A stretch of 64,000 bases of DNA, from contig JAXGZQ010000001.1 in NCBI GenBank assembly GCA_040776905.1, forward strand, positions 806,001 to 870,000, in the 5' to 3' direction. A program made the position numbers and the translations under genes. Under the pieces are notes generated by a model that was given only the letters and a program-made list of their open reading frames with translations, had not been told where the DNA came from and ran no database searches. Of this stretch, positions 35,849 through 44,402 are shown in pieces. Origin of the DNA: SLHU01 sp009929975. Its GTDB lineage: Bacteria > Bacillota > Clostridia > Saccharofermentanales > UBA5734. Positions within the stretch are counted from its first letter, which is position 1. Every line of letters begins with the position of its first letter.

Positions 35849-38062
35849 TCAGGTGTAGAAAATCAGCCGGTATTCGCTCGAGAGACGGCCACATTCCAAA
35901 ACCAGTTTCAATTCGCTTGGCACCCGTCCTTTTAGTTGAACAGCATCCGTGTTCAACGGCGTCAATTTCTGCCGGTCCTCTTCATGATTGAATTCCGGCA
36001 GACGGTAGCGCAAGGTCGGTCCGGCCAGATTGATGTTCGGCAGTCCGGCCGCATAGGACCAGTTGAGAACAAAATGCCGTTTTCCGCCAAATTCCAGCCA
36101 GGCGGTCACCTCTCCGGCTTCTGATGGCTGGCATCCGTCATTCAGAAGCCACAAGTCGGCTTCAAACAGCTCACCGGGCCGCCAGGTGAATTTGGTAATT
36201 CTCGCGCTGATCAACTGCCCGCGGCAGCTGGCAGATACCGCGTCATAAGCCGGCTTTGGACTGGCAGGATAATTGATCAGTGAATTGTTGGCAAGCGTCG
36301 GCCACGGTTCATTGTAGCACCAGTTCAGGGCCATCGAACAATAAGGCTTTTGCCGGCGCGCCTCTTCATAAATCGCCTTGTACCCCTCACTCTGCAGCCA
36401 CTGGCTCCATTCGATCAACTGCTCCAGCCGGTCCGGACGGCCAAAATAATCTTCGATCAGGGACTGGCAGGACCAGGTGTCCGTATCCCCCCACGATCTG
36501 AAGGCGTGATGGCTGATCGTCAGTTCGTTTTCAAGCAAAGGAAACAGATTGTCTTTTTCACTGATCTTCAGACAACAGTCCAGATTCGACAGTGAAGGAA
36601 CGCCGAATTCTGTATAGGCGGTGTAATGCGCTTCGGCCATTGCCTGATACACTTCCCGCCCGTCCGGATAACGAAACAGATAGCAGCCGTGTGCCATGCC
36701 CATCAGCGGCGATGTCGCCAGAAAAGGCCGCTGCGGATCGAGCTCATAGCACACCTTGTTCAGCAGACGCAGAGCCGCGGACTGATCCGTCATTTTTGAC
36801 CAGCTGTTGAACAGTTCGTTCCCACCGCACCAGAGTGCCAGGCTGGCCCGGCCGCGCAGCCGTCGGATCACCGCCCGGGCTTCCTGTTCCAGGACGGCGA
36901 GATACGATTTCGTTCCGCGGTACTGGTTGCAGGCAAGCGGGAATTCCTGCCAGACCATCAGCCCCATCTCATCACACAGGTCGAAAAAACTGTCTTTATT
37001 GACGATGCCGCCACCCCAGACCCGCAGCAGATTCATGTGGGCGTCTTTTGCCAGCTGCAGCAGCGGCTGATAAGTTTCTTTGCGGATCGTTCCCGGAAAA
37101 ACCTCCGGATTGACCCAGTTGCTGCCCTTGCAGAATACCGGTACATTGTTCAGTGTCACCGTGATCGGGACATGGCTGCGGGATTTTGGAAATCCAACCG
37201 GCTCATTCCAGGTTCCCTCATTCATTTCCAGTGTCAGGGTGCGAAAGCCGATCCGGCCGCTTTTTACATCGCATAGGACCTGTTTGTGAACCAGCCGCGC
37301 TTCCCAGCGGTAGAGATTCGCGTCCCCGTAGCCGTTGCACCACCATAGTTTCGGTTGATCGACGCAGCCGATTTCGCCTTGCCTGTCAGTCTTGAGAATT
37401 TCATGGCCAGCCGGATCGTAGAGCGCGACGCTCAGCTCCCCCTCGCCGTCGATCGCCGCCGCGAAGCCCAGGAGGGCTTGGTCCAGCCGCTCATTCAGTT
37501 CATAGGTCAGTTCAGCCTGACGGATCCGGTTGACCGAACGGATCTTCAATCCCGTCTCATCCCAGATCCCGAGTGGAATCAGCCTGGGATGCCAGTCCCA
37601 GCCATAGCTGACCGCCGGTTTACAGGATTGCTGTGCTTCCTGCCGGGTGCCGGCAAGCCCTGTCGGATCTTTCGGGGCCGGATGGACTCGAATCTGCAGT
37701 TCGCTACCCATATCGCCGCTCAAGTCCAATTCAAATGAACTGAACATGCCTTCGTGGCTGTATCTGAGATGACCGTTCACCAGTATGTCGCAGCGGTAGT
37801 CAACGCCCTGGCTGACCAGCCACAAACGCTGATCCGGCCGCAGGTCCAGCGCTGGAATTTCCGCCCGATAGATCCAGAACCGGTCTTCCGTCCAGTGAAA
37901 CAACTGATAATTCGTGCCGTGCCGCCAGTCCGGCCAATTTTCCGCGACAGCCCAGTCGAGGTTGGCCGCTCCCGGGACCGTCGCCGCGACCCAGCGGTCA
38001 GGTTGGATTTCCGGCTGGCCCGTATGGCCAACAGTCCAGTTCAGCGCTATATCTGTCATCAT
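35849..38062 (-). CDS. beta-mannosidase, glycoside hydrolase family 2
   Basis: A 737-residue GH2 enzyme. It has a sugar-binding N-terminal domain, an Ig-like domain, and a TIM barrel with NLLRVWGGGIVNKDSFFDLCDEMGL, acid/base Glu in LWCGGNELFNSW and nucleophile Glu in TEFGVPSLSNLD. This spacing and the WGGG motif are characteristic of beta-mannosidases, as opposed to the beta-galactosidase at 6156. No signal peptide; it should release mannose from short imported manno-oligosaccharides or glycan cores. First gene of a two-gene unit with the isomerase. Confidence 0.87.
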   Translation of the reverse strand: MMTDIALNWTVGHTGQPEIQPDRWVAATVPGAANLDWAVAENWPDWRHGTNYQLFHWTEDRFWIYRAEIPALDLRPDQRLWLVSQGVDYRCDILVNGHLRYSHEGMFSSFELDLSGDMGSELQIRVHPAPKDPTGLAGTRQEAQQSCKPAVSYGWDWHPRLIPLGIWDETGLKIRSVNRIRQAELTYELNERLDQALLGFAAAIDGEGELSVALYDPAGHEILKTDRQGEIGCVDQPKLWWCNGYGDANLYRWEARLVHKQVLCDVKSGRIGFRTLTLEMNEGTWNEPVGFPKSRSHVPITVTLNNVPVFCKGSNWVNPEVFPGTIRKETYQPLLQLAKDAHMNLLRVWGGGIVNKDSFFDLCDEMGLMVWQEFPLACNQYRGTKSYLAVLEQEARAVIRRLRGRASLALWCGGNELFNSWSKMTDQSAALRLLNKVCYELDPQRPFLATSPLMGMAHGCYLFRYPDGREVYQAMAEAHYTAYTEFGVPSLSNLDCCLKISEKDNLFPLLENELTISHHAFRSWGDTDTWSCQSLIEDYFGRPDRLEQLIEWSQWLQSEGYKAIYEEARRQKPYCSMALNWCYNEPWPTLANNSLINYPASPKPAYDAVSASCRGQLISARITKFTWRPGELFEADLWLLNDGCQPSEAGEVTAWLEFGGKRHFVLNWSYAAGLPNINLAGPTLRYRLPEFNHEEDRQKLTPLNTDAVQLKGRVPSELKLVLECGRLSSEYRLIFYT

Positions 38063-38197
38063 CTTCTATTCCTCTCTACAACGTCATCCTGTGCGATCTG
38101 ATTCCATCGGTTGATCAGATCCCCATGCTACTGATTATTATAACGGTTTTCCCTGGTCTGTAACGGTCTGCGGCCCGGTTTCTAAGCCACATAAAGA

Positions 38198-38231
38198 ATA
38201 AACCCCGGAACACCTTGTTTCCGGGGTTTAT
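38198..38231 (-). terminator. terminator of the tRNA-Ser gene
   Basis: ATAAACCCCGGAA pairs with TTCCGGGGTTTAT across an 8-base loop, 5 bases beyond the tRNA 3' end. The minus-strand transcript continues with a T-rich ATTCTTTAT. Confidence 0.8.
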
Positions 38232-38235
38232 CGTC

Positions 38236-38326
38236 TGGCGGAGGGCAAGAGATTTGAACTCTCGTTACGCTATTAACGTAAACACGATTTCCAATCGTGC
38301 GCCTTAAGCCGCTCGGCCAACCCTCC
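38236..38326 (-). tRNA. tRNA-Ser (anticodon GGA)
   Basis: The minus strand reads GGAGGGTTGGCCGAG at the 5' end and ends GCCCTCC-G-CCA, so CCA is encoded. The anticodon stem ACGAT/ATCGT encloses TTGGAAA with anticodon GGA (38290-38292), reading UCC and UCU. A long variable arm (TTACG/CGTAA), normal for serine tRNAs, and the GTTCAAATC T-loop are present. Length 91 bases. Confidence 0.95.
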
Positions 38327-38548
38327 ACGCAATGATCGGATGATACGGATATCAGATCTGATATCAGCAAAGGAAATCTTATCATTGCATACTGGAAATG
38401 TCAACGAAAGCGGCTAGAAAAGCCGCCTTCTTGCGCTTTGCCGGGCAGAGCATGATAATGGGATCAGGCTTATGTGACCAAATGCACGGATGATTGGCCG
38501 TTCAGCCGTTATCCTGATGAGGAGTCAAAAACTTTGGAGGGATTGCCT

Positions 38549-39538
38549 ATGGATTTCAGTCTGAATCTCAGCTCCGGCCTGTTCGCCAACGATCAGAAGT
38601 TCAAGACATTTGAACAGGGGCATGTATACGATCTGATCATCATCGGGGGTGGACCGGCCGGTCTGACGGCCGCTGTCTACGCGATGCGCAAGGGATTGAG
38701 CACCGGCCTGATTACACGCAATGTCGGTGGGCAGGTCGCGGATACCGCGGGAATCGAGAACTATCTCGGCTATCGCTATATTGACGGCAGTGAACTGGTG
38801 GATAAATTCCGTGAACAGGTCCTCCAGTTCAGTATCGCGTTTGAATCGGACAGTACCGTTCAGTCACTGACACCTGGCCAGCCCATACAGATCACGCTTG
38901 AAGACGGACGTATTCTCAAGGCTCGTTCTCTGATCATCGCGTCCGGCAAACAATCGAAGAAATTGGGAATACCGGGAGAAGATAAACTGGTCGGACATGG
39001 TGTCGCCTATTGCGCGATCTGTGACGCACCCTTTTTCGTCGATCAGAGAGTCGTAGTGGTCGGCGGAGGCAATTCAGGCGTCGAAGCGGCGATTGATCTG
39101 GCCAAGGTAGCCCGTCATGTCACCCTGATCCAGCGCAGAGACCACCTGACCGCCGATCAGATCGTCATCGACAAGCTGAAAGCGTACGAGAATGTTGATT
39201 ATCTGTTTGAGCATATTGTGACTGAGATTCGCGGTGATCAACATGTCAGCAGTGTGATGGTCCAGAATCGCCAGACCGGGGAAGTCCATGAGATGATGAC
39301 CGATGGGATTTTTGTTCAGATCGGTTTGATTCCCAACAGCGCGTTCGCAAAAAATGTACTGGACATGAATGAGTACAATGAGATCGTCATCGATGAATCC
39401 TGCCGCACAAGCGAGCCGGGAATATTTGCCGCCGGAGATGTGACGACGACGCGTTACAAGCAGATCATCATCGCCAGCGGCGAAGGCGCGACCGCTGCTC
39501 TGTCAGCTGCGGACTTCTTGCTGAATCAACCGTCCTGA
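38549..39538 (+). CDS. thioredoxin-reductase-like flavoprotein (AhpF C-terminal type)
   Basis: A 329-residue protein from the chosen ATG, which has TTTGGAGGG about 10 bases upstream; the open frame extends 25 codons earlier without such a site. FAD binding is shown by LIIIGGGPAGLTAAVYAMRKG, the redox-active pair by AYCAICDAPFF (Cys-Ala-Ile-Cys), NADPH binding by VVVGGGNSGVEAAIDLAK, and the second FAD motif by GIFAAGDVTT. It passes electrons from NAD(P)H through FAD to a dithiol partner. The partner is probably the two-domain thioredoxin-fold protein encoded 130 bases downstream. Confidence 0.9.
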   Translation: MDFSLNLSSGLFANDQKFKTFEQGHVYDLIIIGGGPAGLTAAVYAMRKGLSTGLITRNVGGQVADTAGIENYLGYRYIDGSELVDKFREQVLQFSIAFESDSTVQSLTPGQPIQITLEDGRILKARSLIIASGKQSKKLGIPGEDKLVGHGVAYCAICDAPFFVDQRVVVVGGGNSGVEAAIDLAKVARHVTLIQRRDHLTADQIVIDKLKAYENVDYLFEHIVTEIRGDQHVSSVMVQNRQTGEVHEMMTDGIFVQIGLIPNSAFAKNVLDMNEYNEIVIDESCRTSEPGIFAAGDVTTTRYKQIIIASGEGATAALSAADFLLNQPS

Positions 39539-39561
39539 AACGGGAACCAGCGATACGGAAA

Positions 39562-39605
39562 TATCGTAATATTGTCTTATAATTAAATACGATAATGATT
39601 GATAA
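39562..39605 (+). promoter_or_regulatory. AT-rich regulatory region with inverted repeat around TATAAT
   Basis: TATCGTA (39562-39568) and TACGATA (39588-39594) form an inverted repeat enclosing TATAAT (39578-39583). GATAATGATTGATAA (39591-39605) next to it partly resembles a Fur/PerR-type box. No good -35 element is seen. The region precedes the thioredoxin-fold gene and is much richer in A/T than its neighbours. Confidence 0.35.
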
Positions 39606-39668
39606 ATTTGATTAACACAATCATATCAACGGTTTTAATAAATAATTAATAATACGGAGGATTAGAAC

Positions 39669-40310
39669 ATGGCTTTATTTGATGATAACATTCAAAAACA
39701 ACTGAAAGAAATTCTTGACCAGATGGTTGGAGATGTCACCTTATTGTTCTTTACACAGGAGATTGAGTGCCAGACATGTAAAGACACCCATGATTTCGTC
39801 AACGAAATTGCCGGTCTCAATGATAAGCTGAACGTCAAAACGTACAATTTTGTCAATGATAAAGAAAAAGCAGAAGCATATGGCGTTGATAAGGTCCCGG
39901 CCATCGTTCTGCTTGATAAGGACGGCCAGGATACCCGTATGAAATATTACGGTATCCCCGGCGGCTACGAAATCAATTCATTCCTGGCCGGTATTCTGAT
40001 GGCATCCGGCCGCGATGAACAGATTCCCGCCGAGCTGAAAAAACGGATTGCTGCGATTGACAAGCCCGTCCATATCCAGGTTTTCGTTTCGCTCGGTTGC
40101 CCGCACTGCCCCAACGCGGTGATGACAGCGCATCTGCTGGCCCTGGAAAACGAGAATGTCAAAGCAGACATGGTGGAAACCAGTACATTTACCCACCTGG
40201 CTGTCCGCTATAATGTCAGCAGTGTTCCGAAGATCGTGATCAATGAAGAGCATGATTTTGTTGGTGCGCAGCCCCTGCCCCATTTTCTTGATGTCATCGA
40301 AAAAGCCTGA
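39669..40310 (+). CDS. two-domain thioredoxin-fold protein (protein disulfide oxidoreductase/AhpF N-terminal type)
   Basis: A 213-residue protein made of two thioredoxin folds. The first has IECQTCKD (Cys-Gln-Thr-Cys) near residue 33 and the cis-Pro loop VDKVPAIV; the second has GCPHCPN (Cys-Pro-His-Cys) near residue 140 and VSSVPKIV. This is the arrangement of archaeal/thermophile protein disulfide oxidoreductases and of the N-terminal part of AhpF. Both disulfides are intact. It lies after the thioredoxin-reductase-like gene, and the pair covers all domains of AhpF as two proteins. ACGGAGG precedes the ATG. Confidence 0.88.
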   Translation: MALFDDNIQKQLKEILDQMVGDVTLLFFTQEIECQTCKDTHDFVNEIAGLNDKLNVKTYNFVNDKEKAEAYGVDKVPAIVLLDKDGQDTRMKYYGIPGGYEINSFLAGILMASGRDEQIPAELKKRIAAIDKPVHIQVFVSLGCPHCPNAVMTAHLLALENENVKADMVETSTFTHLAVRYNVSSVPKIVINEEHDFVGAQPLPHFLDVIEKA

Positions 40311-40351
40311 CCTGTCCCTCGGCACCACATGATCCGGAGGAGAAATGAATC

Positions 40352-40381
40352 AAAGGGCATCCGTGAAAACGGATGCCCTTT
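40352..40381 (+). terminator. rho-independent terminator
   Basis: AAAGGGCATCCG and CGGATGCCCTTT form a perfect 12-bp stem with a 6-base loop and T run between two convergent genes; it can also serve the minus strand. Confidence 0.8.
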
Positions 40382-40407
40382 GTGCTGTCGAATGAAGGAG
40401 ACGGACG

Positions 40408-41619
40408 TCAGTTCAGATTCATCAACTGACGCGTATTGCTGCCGAGGATCCGGCATCCGATCCGCTCAGCTTCAGTGATGTCGTAATAACCGCTGGCCAC
40501 CTGTTCTGCCAGTGCCGCGGCCAGACAATGGCGGACGGCCAACAGCGCGCCATAACTTTCTTCGCTGGTCCATGTGTCGCAGCCCCAGACAATCCGTCTG
40601 GCATCTGAGACCTCTGTCGCTTCCCTGATGAACTGAATGGCCCTTGCCGGAGAAATAATCGGCAGCCAGCACAGGTCGATGTAGACATTCTGGAACACAT
40701 GGGCCAGTGCCAGAATATCGTCTGTCCAGGGGAATGACCCGTGAAACAGATCAAACCTGACATTCTGATGCCGGCTGATCAGGGGACGCAGATTCATCGC
40801 GGCCGTTCCGTCCAGCTGACCCAGGCCCGTGTGGATCTGTACCGGCAGCCGTAAATCAGCCGCGATGGACATCAACTCATCCATCAGAAGATCGTGGAAT
40901 GCCCGGACGTCCTGCAAAGCTGCATCGGTTTGTCCAAAAGCCCGTTCAGCTTTTGTCCGGTCAGGCGGCAGAAACAGCAAGTCGCGCTCATATGCCATCG
41001 CGACCTTGATCGCCACAGTATGATGTGAATCACGCGCCTGCGTGATCGTCAGCCGGATGGCAGCCAGATACTCATCCAGCGACAGATCTGACGAAAGGCC
41101 CAGTACGTCATAAGGGCTGACACCGTCGTGATCACGTGCGCCGCGGTCATAGCCGCTGAAGAAAGCGTCGCATCGAAACGTCGGATGGAAGATTTCCGGA
41201 TGTCCGTTGTCGGATCCGGGATCACGGTACTGATCAAGAATCACGGCCTGATAGCGGCAGCGATTATGCAGTACATCAAGGTGATGTGTTTCTGTTTCAT
41301 GCGCCAGCCGGATCGCCCGGTCGTAATCCTCCCAACTGTCCGCATTCAGCGGCTGTTCTTGCGGGTACAGTGCTTCAATCGCCTGGAACAGCCAGAAAGA
41401 ATAGCTGTTGCAGCGAAAATCATCAAAAAATCGGCGGCGCGCTTCACGATCATGAACGTCAGAACGCGAAGCCATCCAGCCGACATAGGACTGCTGCAGC
41501 AGCCGGGACAGAGTCAGTGATTGCATCTCCTGATCCGGCAGATGATGGCAGTGGGTATTATAGACAGGCACTGTCTGCCAGTTCTCCAGCAAACGGTGCC
41601 GGATCATCTCAAGCGGCAT
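40408..41619 (-). CDS. amidohydrolase-family protein (uronate-isomerase-like)
   Basis: A 403-residue TIM-barrel metal hydrolase. YNTHCHHLPD supplies the first metal-binding His pair, VQIHTGLGQLDG and LFHGSFPW further His ligands, and IVWGCDTW the late Asp. The closest family by layout is amidohydrolase-2, which includes uronate isomerase and decarboxylases. Substrate unknown. GGGAGGG precedes the ATG. No obvious operon partner. Confidence 0.72.
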   Translation of the reverse strand: MPLEMIRHRLLENWQTVPVYNTHCHHLPDQEMQSLTLSRLLQQSYVGWMASRSDVHDREARRRFFDDFRCNSYSFWLFQAIEALYPQEQPLNADSWEDYDRAIRLAHETETHHLDVLHNRCRYQAVILDQYRDPGSDNGHPEIFHPTFRCDAFFSGYDRGARDHDGVSPYDVLGLSSDLSLDEYLAAIRLTITQARDSHHTVAIKVAMAYERDLLFLPPDRTKAERAFGQTDAALQDVRAFHDLLMDELMSIAADLRLPVQIHTGLGQLDGTAAMNLRPLISRHQNVRFDLFHGSFPWTDDILALAHVFQNVYIDLCWLPIISPARAIQFIREATEVSDARRIVWGCDTWTSEESYGALLAVRHCLAAALAEQVASGYYDITEAERIGCRILGSNTRQLMNLN

Positions 41620-41798
41620 GGAAAACCCTCCCGGTTGGTTTGGCGGTTCAGTCTTTTGAACCGTCGTGATGGATGGATCATGTTCATTGTATCAGGGATC
41701 CCGTCAGGCGTTAAGTCTGGCCCCTGTGCTATAATCACGATGCATCGGACAAGCTGAATCGTCCGTGATGGTGTAGCTTGCAGACCGGAGGAGTTCAT

Positions 41799-42734
41799 AT
41801 GAGCATCAGCCTTTCGACAACTGAATATTCCGGCCGGATTCTCTGGGTCGTCGCGCTTCAGATTGAAGCGAAACCTCTGATTCAGCGCTTCAATCTCCGA
41901 CGCGACATGGACGAACACCACTGGCCGGTCTATGGGAATGGATCGCACCGTCTGATCATCAGCGGTGTCGGTCAACTGAACGCGGCCATGGCAGTGACCT
42001 GGCTGCTGGCAAGAGAGGATGAAATGCCGGCCGCCCTGATCAATGTCGGGCTCTGTGGCAGCAATCATCCCGATCTGCCCCAAGGGACACTCCTTCAGGC
42101 GAGTTCAATCACTGACGCGGCATCGCGGCGGATGTTCCTGCCGGATCTTTATACAGACTGGCCGCTGCCGCGGCATCCCCTGACCTGTTTTGATCAGGTG
42201 GTCGACGGCCGTTCCCAGGTGTCCGATGAACCGCTCACCTGTGATATGGAGTCAGCGGGAATCATGACGGCCGGACGGCGTTTTCTGCAGACGCATCAAG
42301 TCCATCTGTTTAAGGTGGTCTCGGATCGGCTGGATCCCCGGTCCGTTGACCGAGATCGGATCAGCCACTGGCTGGACGATGCGGTTTGCCGGATCGCTGA
42401 TTTTCTGCCCGATATCATGTCGCTTGCCGGGCAGGCGGATTCGGATGACACCCGGGAAACAGAGGCCATCCTGGCGATGGCTGAGACAAAGCTCCAGCCC
42501 AGCGGGTCAATGCGCCGGCAGATTCAACAGGAAGTCCGACTCGCCCTTCTGCGCGGACTCAGCCAGGAATATATCATCAGCCAGCTGCCGTCCGTTCCGG
42601 TCACCAGCCGGTATCAGGGCAAGCAGGAACTGCAGCGCTGGCGCGACGCACTGGTGACGGCGGCCGCAGAGCAGAAACAGCATCAGGTTCAATCTGGCCA
42701 GGATGGCCGGACCGGTTCAGGCAGAACGATATGA
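41799..42734 (+). CDS. nucleoside-phosphorylase-like protein with C-terminal extension
   Basis: A 311-residue protein. The N-terminal two thirds have the fold of the MTA/SAH nucleosidase and purine phosphorylase superfamily: VALQIEAKPLI, ISGVGQLNAAMAVTWLL, LINVGLCGS and CDMESAGIMTAG with the conserved Met-Glu pair. About 100 residues at the C-terminus are extra and helical, rich in Gln and Arg. GGAGGAGTTCAT precedes the ATG at 41799. The stop overlaps the start of the photoproduct-lyase-like gene (ATGA), so the two are coupled and may act together on damaged nucleosides; this is inference. Confidence 0.72.
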   Translation: MSISLSTTEYSGRILWVVALQIEAKPLIQRFNLRRDMDEHHWPVYGNGSHRLIISGVGQLNAAMAVTWLLAREDEMPAALINVGLCGSNHPDLPQGTLLQASSITDAASRRMFLPDLYTDWPLPRHPLTCFDQVVDGRSQVSDEPLTCDMESAGIMTAGRRFLQTHQVHLFKVVSDRLDPRSVDRDRISHWLDDAVCRIADFLPDIMSLAGQADSDDTRETEAILAMAETKLQPSGSMRRQIQQEVRLALLRGLSQEYIISQLPSVPVTSRYQGKQELQRWRDALVTAAAEQKQHQVQSGQDGRTGSGRTI

Positions 42735-43762
42735 AGCGGCTTTACCGGACAGTCTACCTGGAAAAACAGGCCAAAGAACGGCCGCTGACGAGCCGGATCC
42801 TGGAACGACTGCCGGACTGTCCAGTGGTGGTTGTTGAGAATTACAAGCAGGCCTTCAACCGGCCCGGGCAGAATCAGCGGCTTCAGAAACAGTCTCCCGC
42901 TCTCATTCTGGCGGTTCATCCCGATCCACCGATCTATCCCGGACCGGCCATCTGCCAGAATTTCGGCCAGACGCGATTTGTTTATACCTCGTTTGTCCAG
43001 AATTGCCCGTTTGACTGCAGCTACTGCTTTCTTCAGGGTCTTTATCCGTCGTCGGATCAACTGATTTTTGTTAATCCGGAAGACTGGGCACACCGTCTTG
43101 CGCAGATGGCCGAAGACGGTCCCCTTTACGCGGCGTTATCACATGATTCGGATCTTCTTGCGCTGCAGGCCCGGTTTCCCCTGCTCGACCCGCTCGGTGA
43201 TGATTGGCCTCAATCACCATCGATTCAGGCTGAAATACGAACAAAAAGCAGCTGGACCGGTTATTATACGCAGCATCAGCCACGTCAGAATCTGATCTTC
43301 GCTTTCTCGCTCGCGCCGCAGCCGCTGATTGATCTGTACGAACCGGTCACGCCGACATTGCGCTCCCGGCTGCTGGCGGCTCGTACCGCGCTCGATCACG
43401 GACACCCGGTGCGGCTCTGCTTTGACCCTGTCTTTGCTGATCCGGTCTATGATCACCTCTACGAGACTTTTTTCACGGAGGTTTTCCAGACCCTCGACCC
43501 TACCCGGCTGCACGATGCCAGCTATGGCTTCCTCCGGCTGCCCCGAACACTGTATCGACGGATCATTCAGCGGCGTCCGAACGCGCCATTCCTGGCTGAA
43601 TCCTTGCAGCTAAGCGGTGAGACCGTCGGCTACGCGGCTGTGCGGCAGGCTGAAATTCGCCAGCGGCATCTGAACTGGCTGTCATCTTATCTCAGGAAAG
43701 ATCAGATCTTTCTGGTTGAAGACACCGAAGCATCATGTCAGTTTGCTGATCAGACCCCGTAA
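42731..43762 (+). CDS. spore photoproduct lyase-family radical SAM protein
   Basis: A 343-residue radical SAM protein of SplB length. The iron-sulfur cluster motif is NCPFDCSYCFLQG with Cys92, Cys96 and Cys99. PAICQNFGQTRFVYTSF before it, and RLCFDPVF later, are typical of the family. Genuine spore photoproduct lyase uses a Cys about 44 residues after the cluster as hydrogen donor; here that region reads YAALSHDSDLL with Ser near 137, so the donor appears to be missing. It may be a lyase-family relative with another role. The 3' end overlaps the convergent lipoprotein gene by 13 bases. Confidence 0.82.
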   Translation: MKRLYRTVYLEKQAKERPLTSRILERLPDCPVVVVENYKQAFNRPGQNQRLQKQSPALILAVHPDPPIYPGPAICQNFGQTRFVYTSFVQNCPFDCSYCFLQGLYPSSDQLIFVNPEDWAHRLAQMAEDGPLYAALSHDSDLLALQARFPLLDPLGDDWPQSPSIQAEIRTKSSWTGYYTQHQPRQNLIFAFSLAPQPLIDLYEPVTPTLRSRLLAARTALDHGHPVRLCFDPVFADPVYDHLYETFFTEVFQTLDPTRLHDASYGFLRLPRTLYRRIIQRRPNAPFLAESLQLSGETVGYAAVRQAEIRQRHLNWLSSYLRKDQIFLVEDTEASCQFADQTP

Positions 43763-44331
43763 TCCGCGACATATTCAATCGCGGCTACCATATCCTCTTC
43801 CATCAGAAACAGGAGGATCGACTCGCCGCGATGATAAGCCAGAGCGGTTCCCTGTAATTCGTACTCATCACCATACGCTTCGATGACATCCTCTCGAGTT
43901 GAGCCGATCCGGATCCCCTCCTCAGTCGCGACGGTGTCATCCAGCAGGACAATCAGCGAGATATGATCCTCTCCACCTTCCGGAACAGTTGAGATCTCAA
44001 AACTGCTGTAGGTATAGATTTTATCCAGTCCCGCAAAAGCACAGCTCTCCGCTTCAAAATAGCTCATGGCTTCGCCCAGGTCGTCAATCACTTGATCCGC
44101 CAGGGCAAATGGCGCGATTTTCACCGACTGGTAAGTGAATGTGAACAGATCATCGGCAGCATCGCCATTCGGAGTTGTCGCAGGCTGGCCGGTTCCGGAC
44201 GGCGCTTCTGCGGTGCCGGAAGTGGCGGCGGAACCACAGCCTGATATGACCAGCCCGCAGATGATCAGGATGATCAGTAAAGGCCAGTGTTTCCCAGAAA
44301 TATTCTTTTTTGATTGATTCATTTGCATCAT
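43750..44331 (-). CDS. small lipoprotein of unknown function, last gene of the dlt-like operon
   Basis: A 193-residue lipoprotein. A hydrophobic signal ends with lipobox VISGC, then a Ser/Gly/Thr/Pro-rich linker. The mature domain of about 130 residues is acidic; GIRIGSTREDVIEAYGDEY is reminiscent of the small SmpA/BLIP-like repeat folds found in lipoproteins. GGAGG lies before the ATG; a second ATG three codons later is possible. It follows the SGNH gene by 71 bases in the same direction. Confidence 0.7.
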   Translation of the reverse strand: MMQMNQSKKNISGKHWPLLIILIICGLVISGCGSAATSGTAEAPSGTGQPATTPNGDAADDLFTFTYQSVKIAPFALADQVIDDLGEAMSYFEAESCAFAGLDKIYTYSSFEISTVPEGGEDHISLIVLLDDTVATEEGIRIGSTREDVIEAYGDEYELQGTALAYHRGESILLFLMEEDMVAAIEYVADYGV

Positions 44332-44402
44332 TTCATCCTCCAGTGTGTCCCGACTTCATTCGCCGGATCTAATTTTGATAAATCCCCGGGTCAGGTTATT
44401 TT

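Noticed and set aside
38182..38385. A 67-codon minus-strand frame.
   Set aside because: It covers tRNA-Ser and its terminator; the RNA gene explains the sequence.
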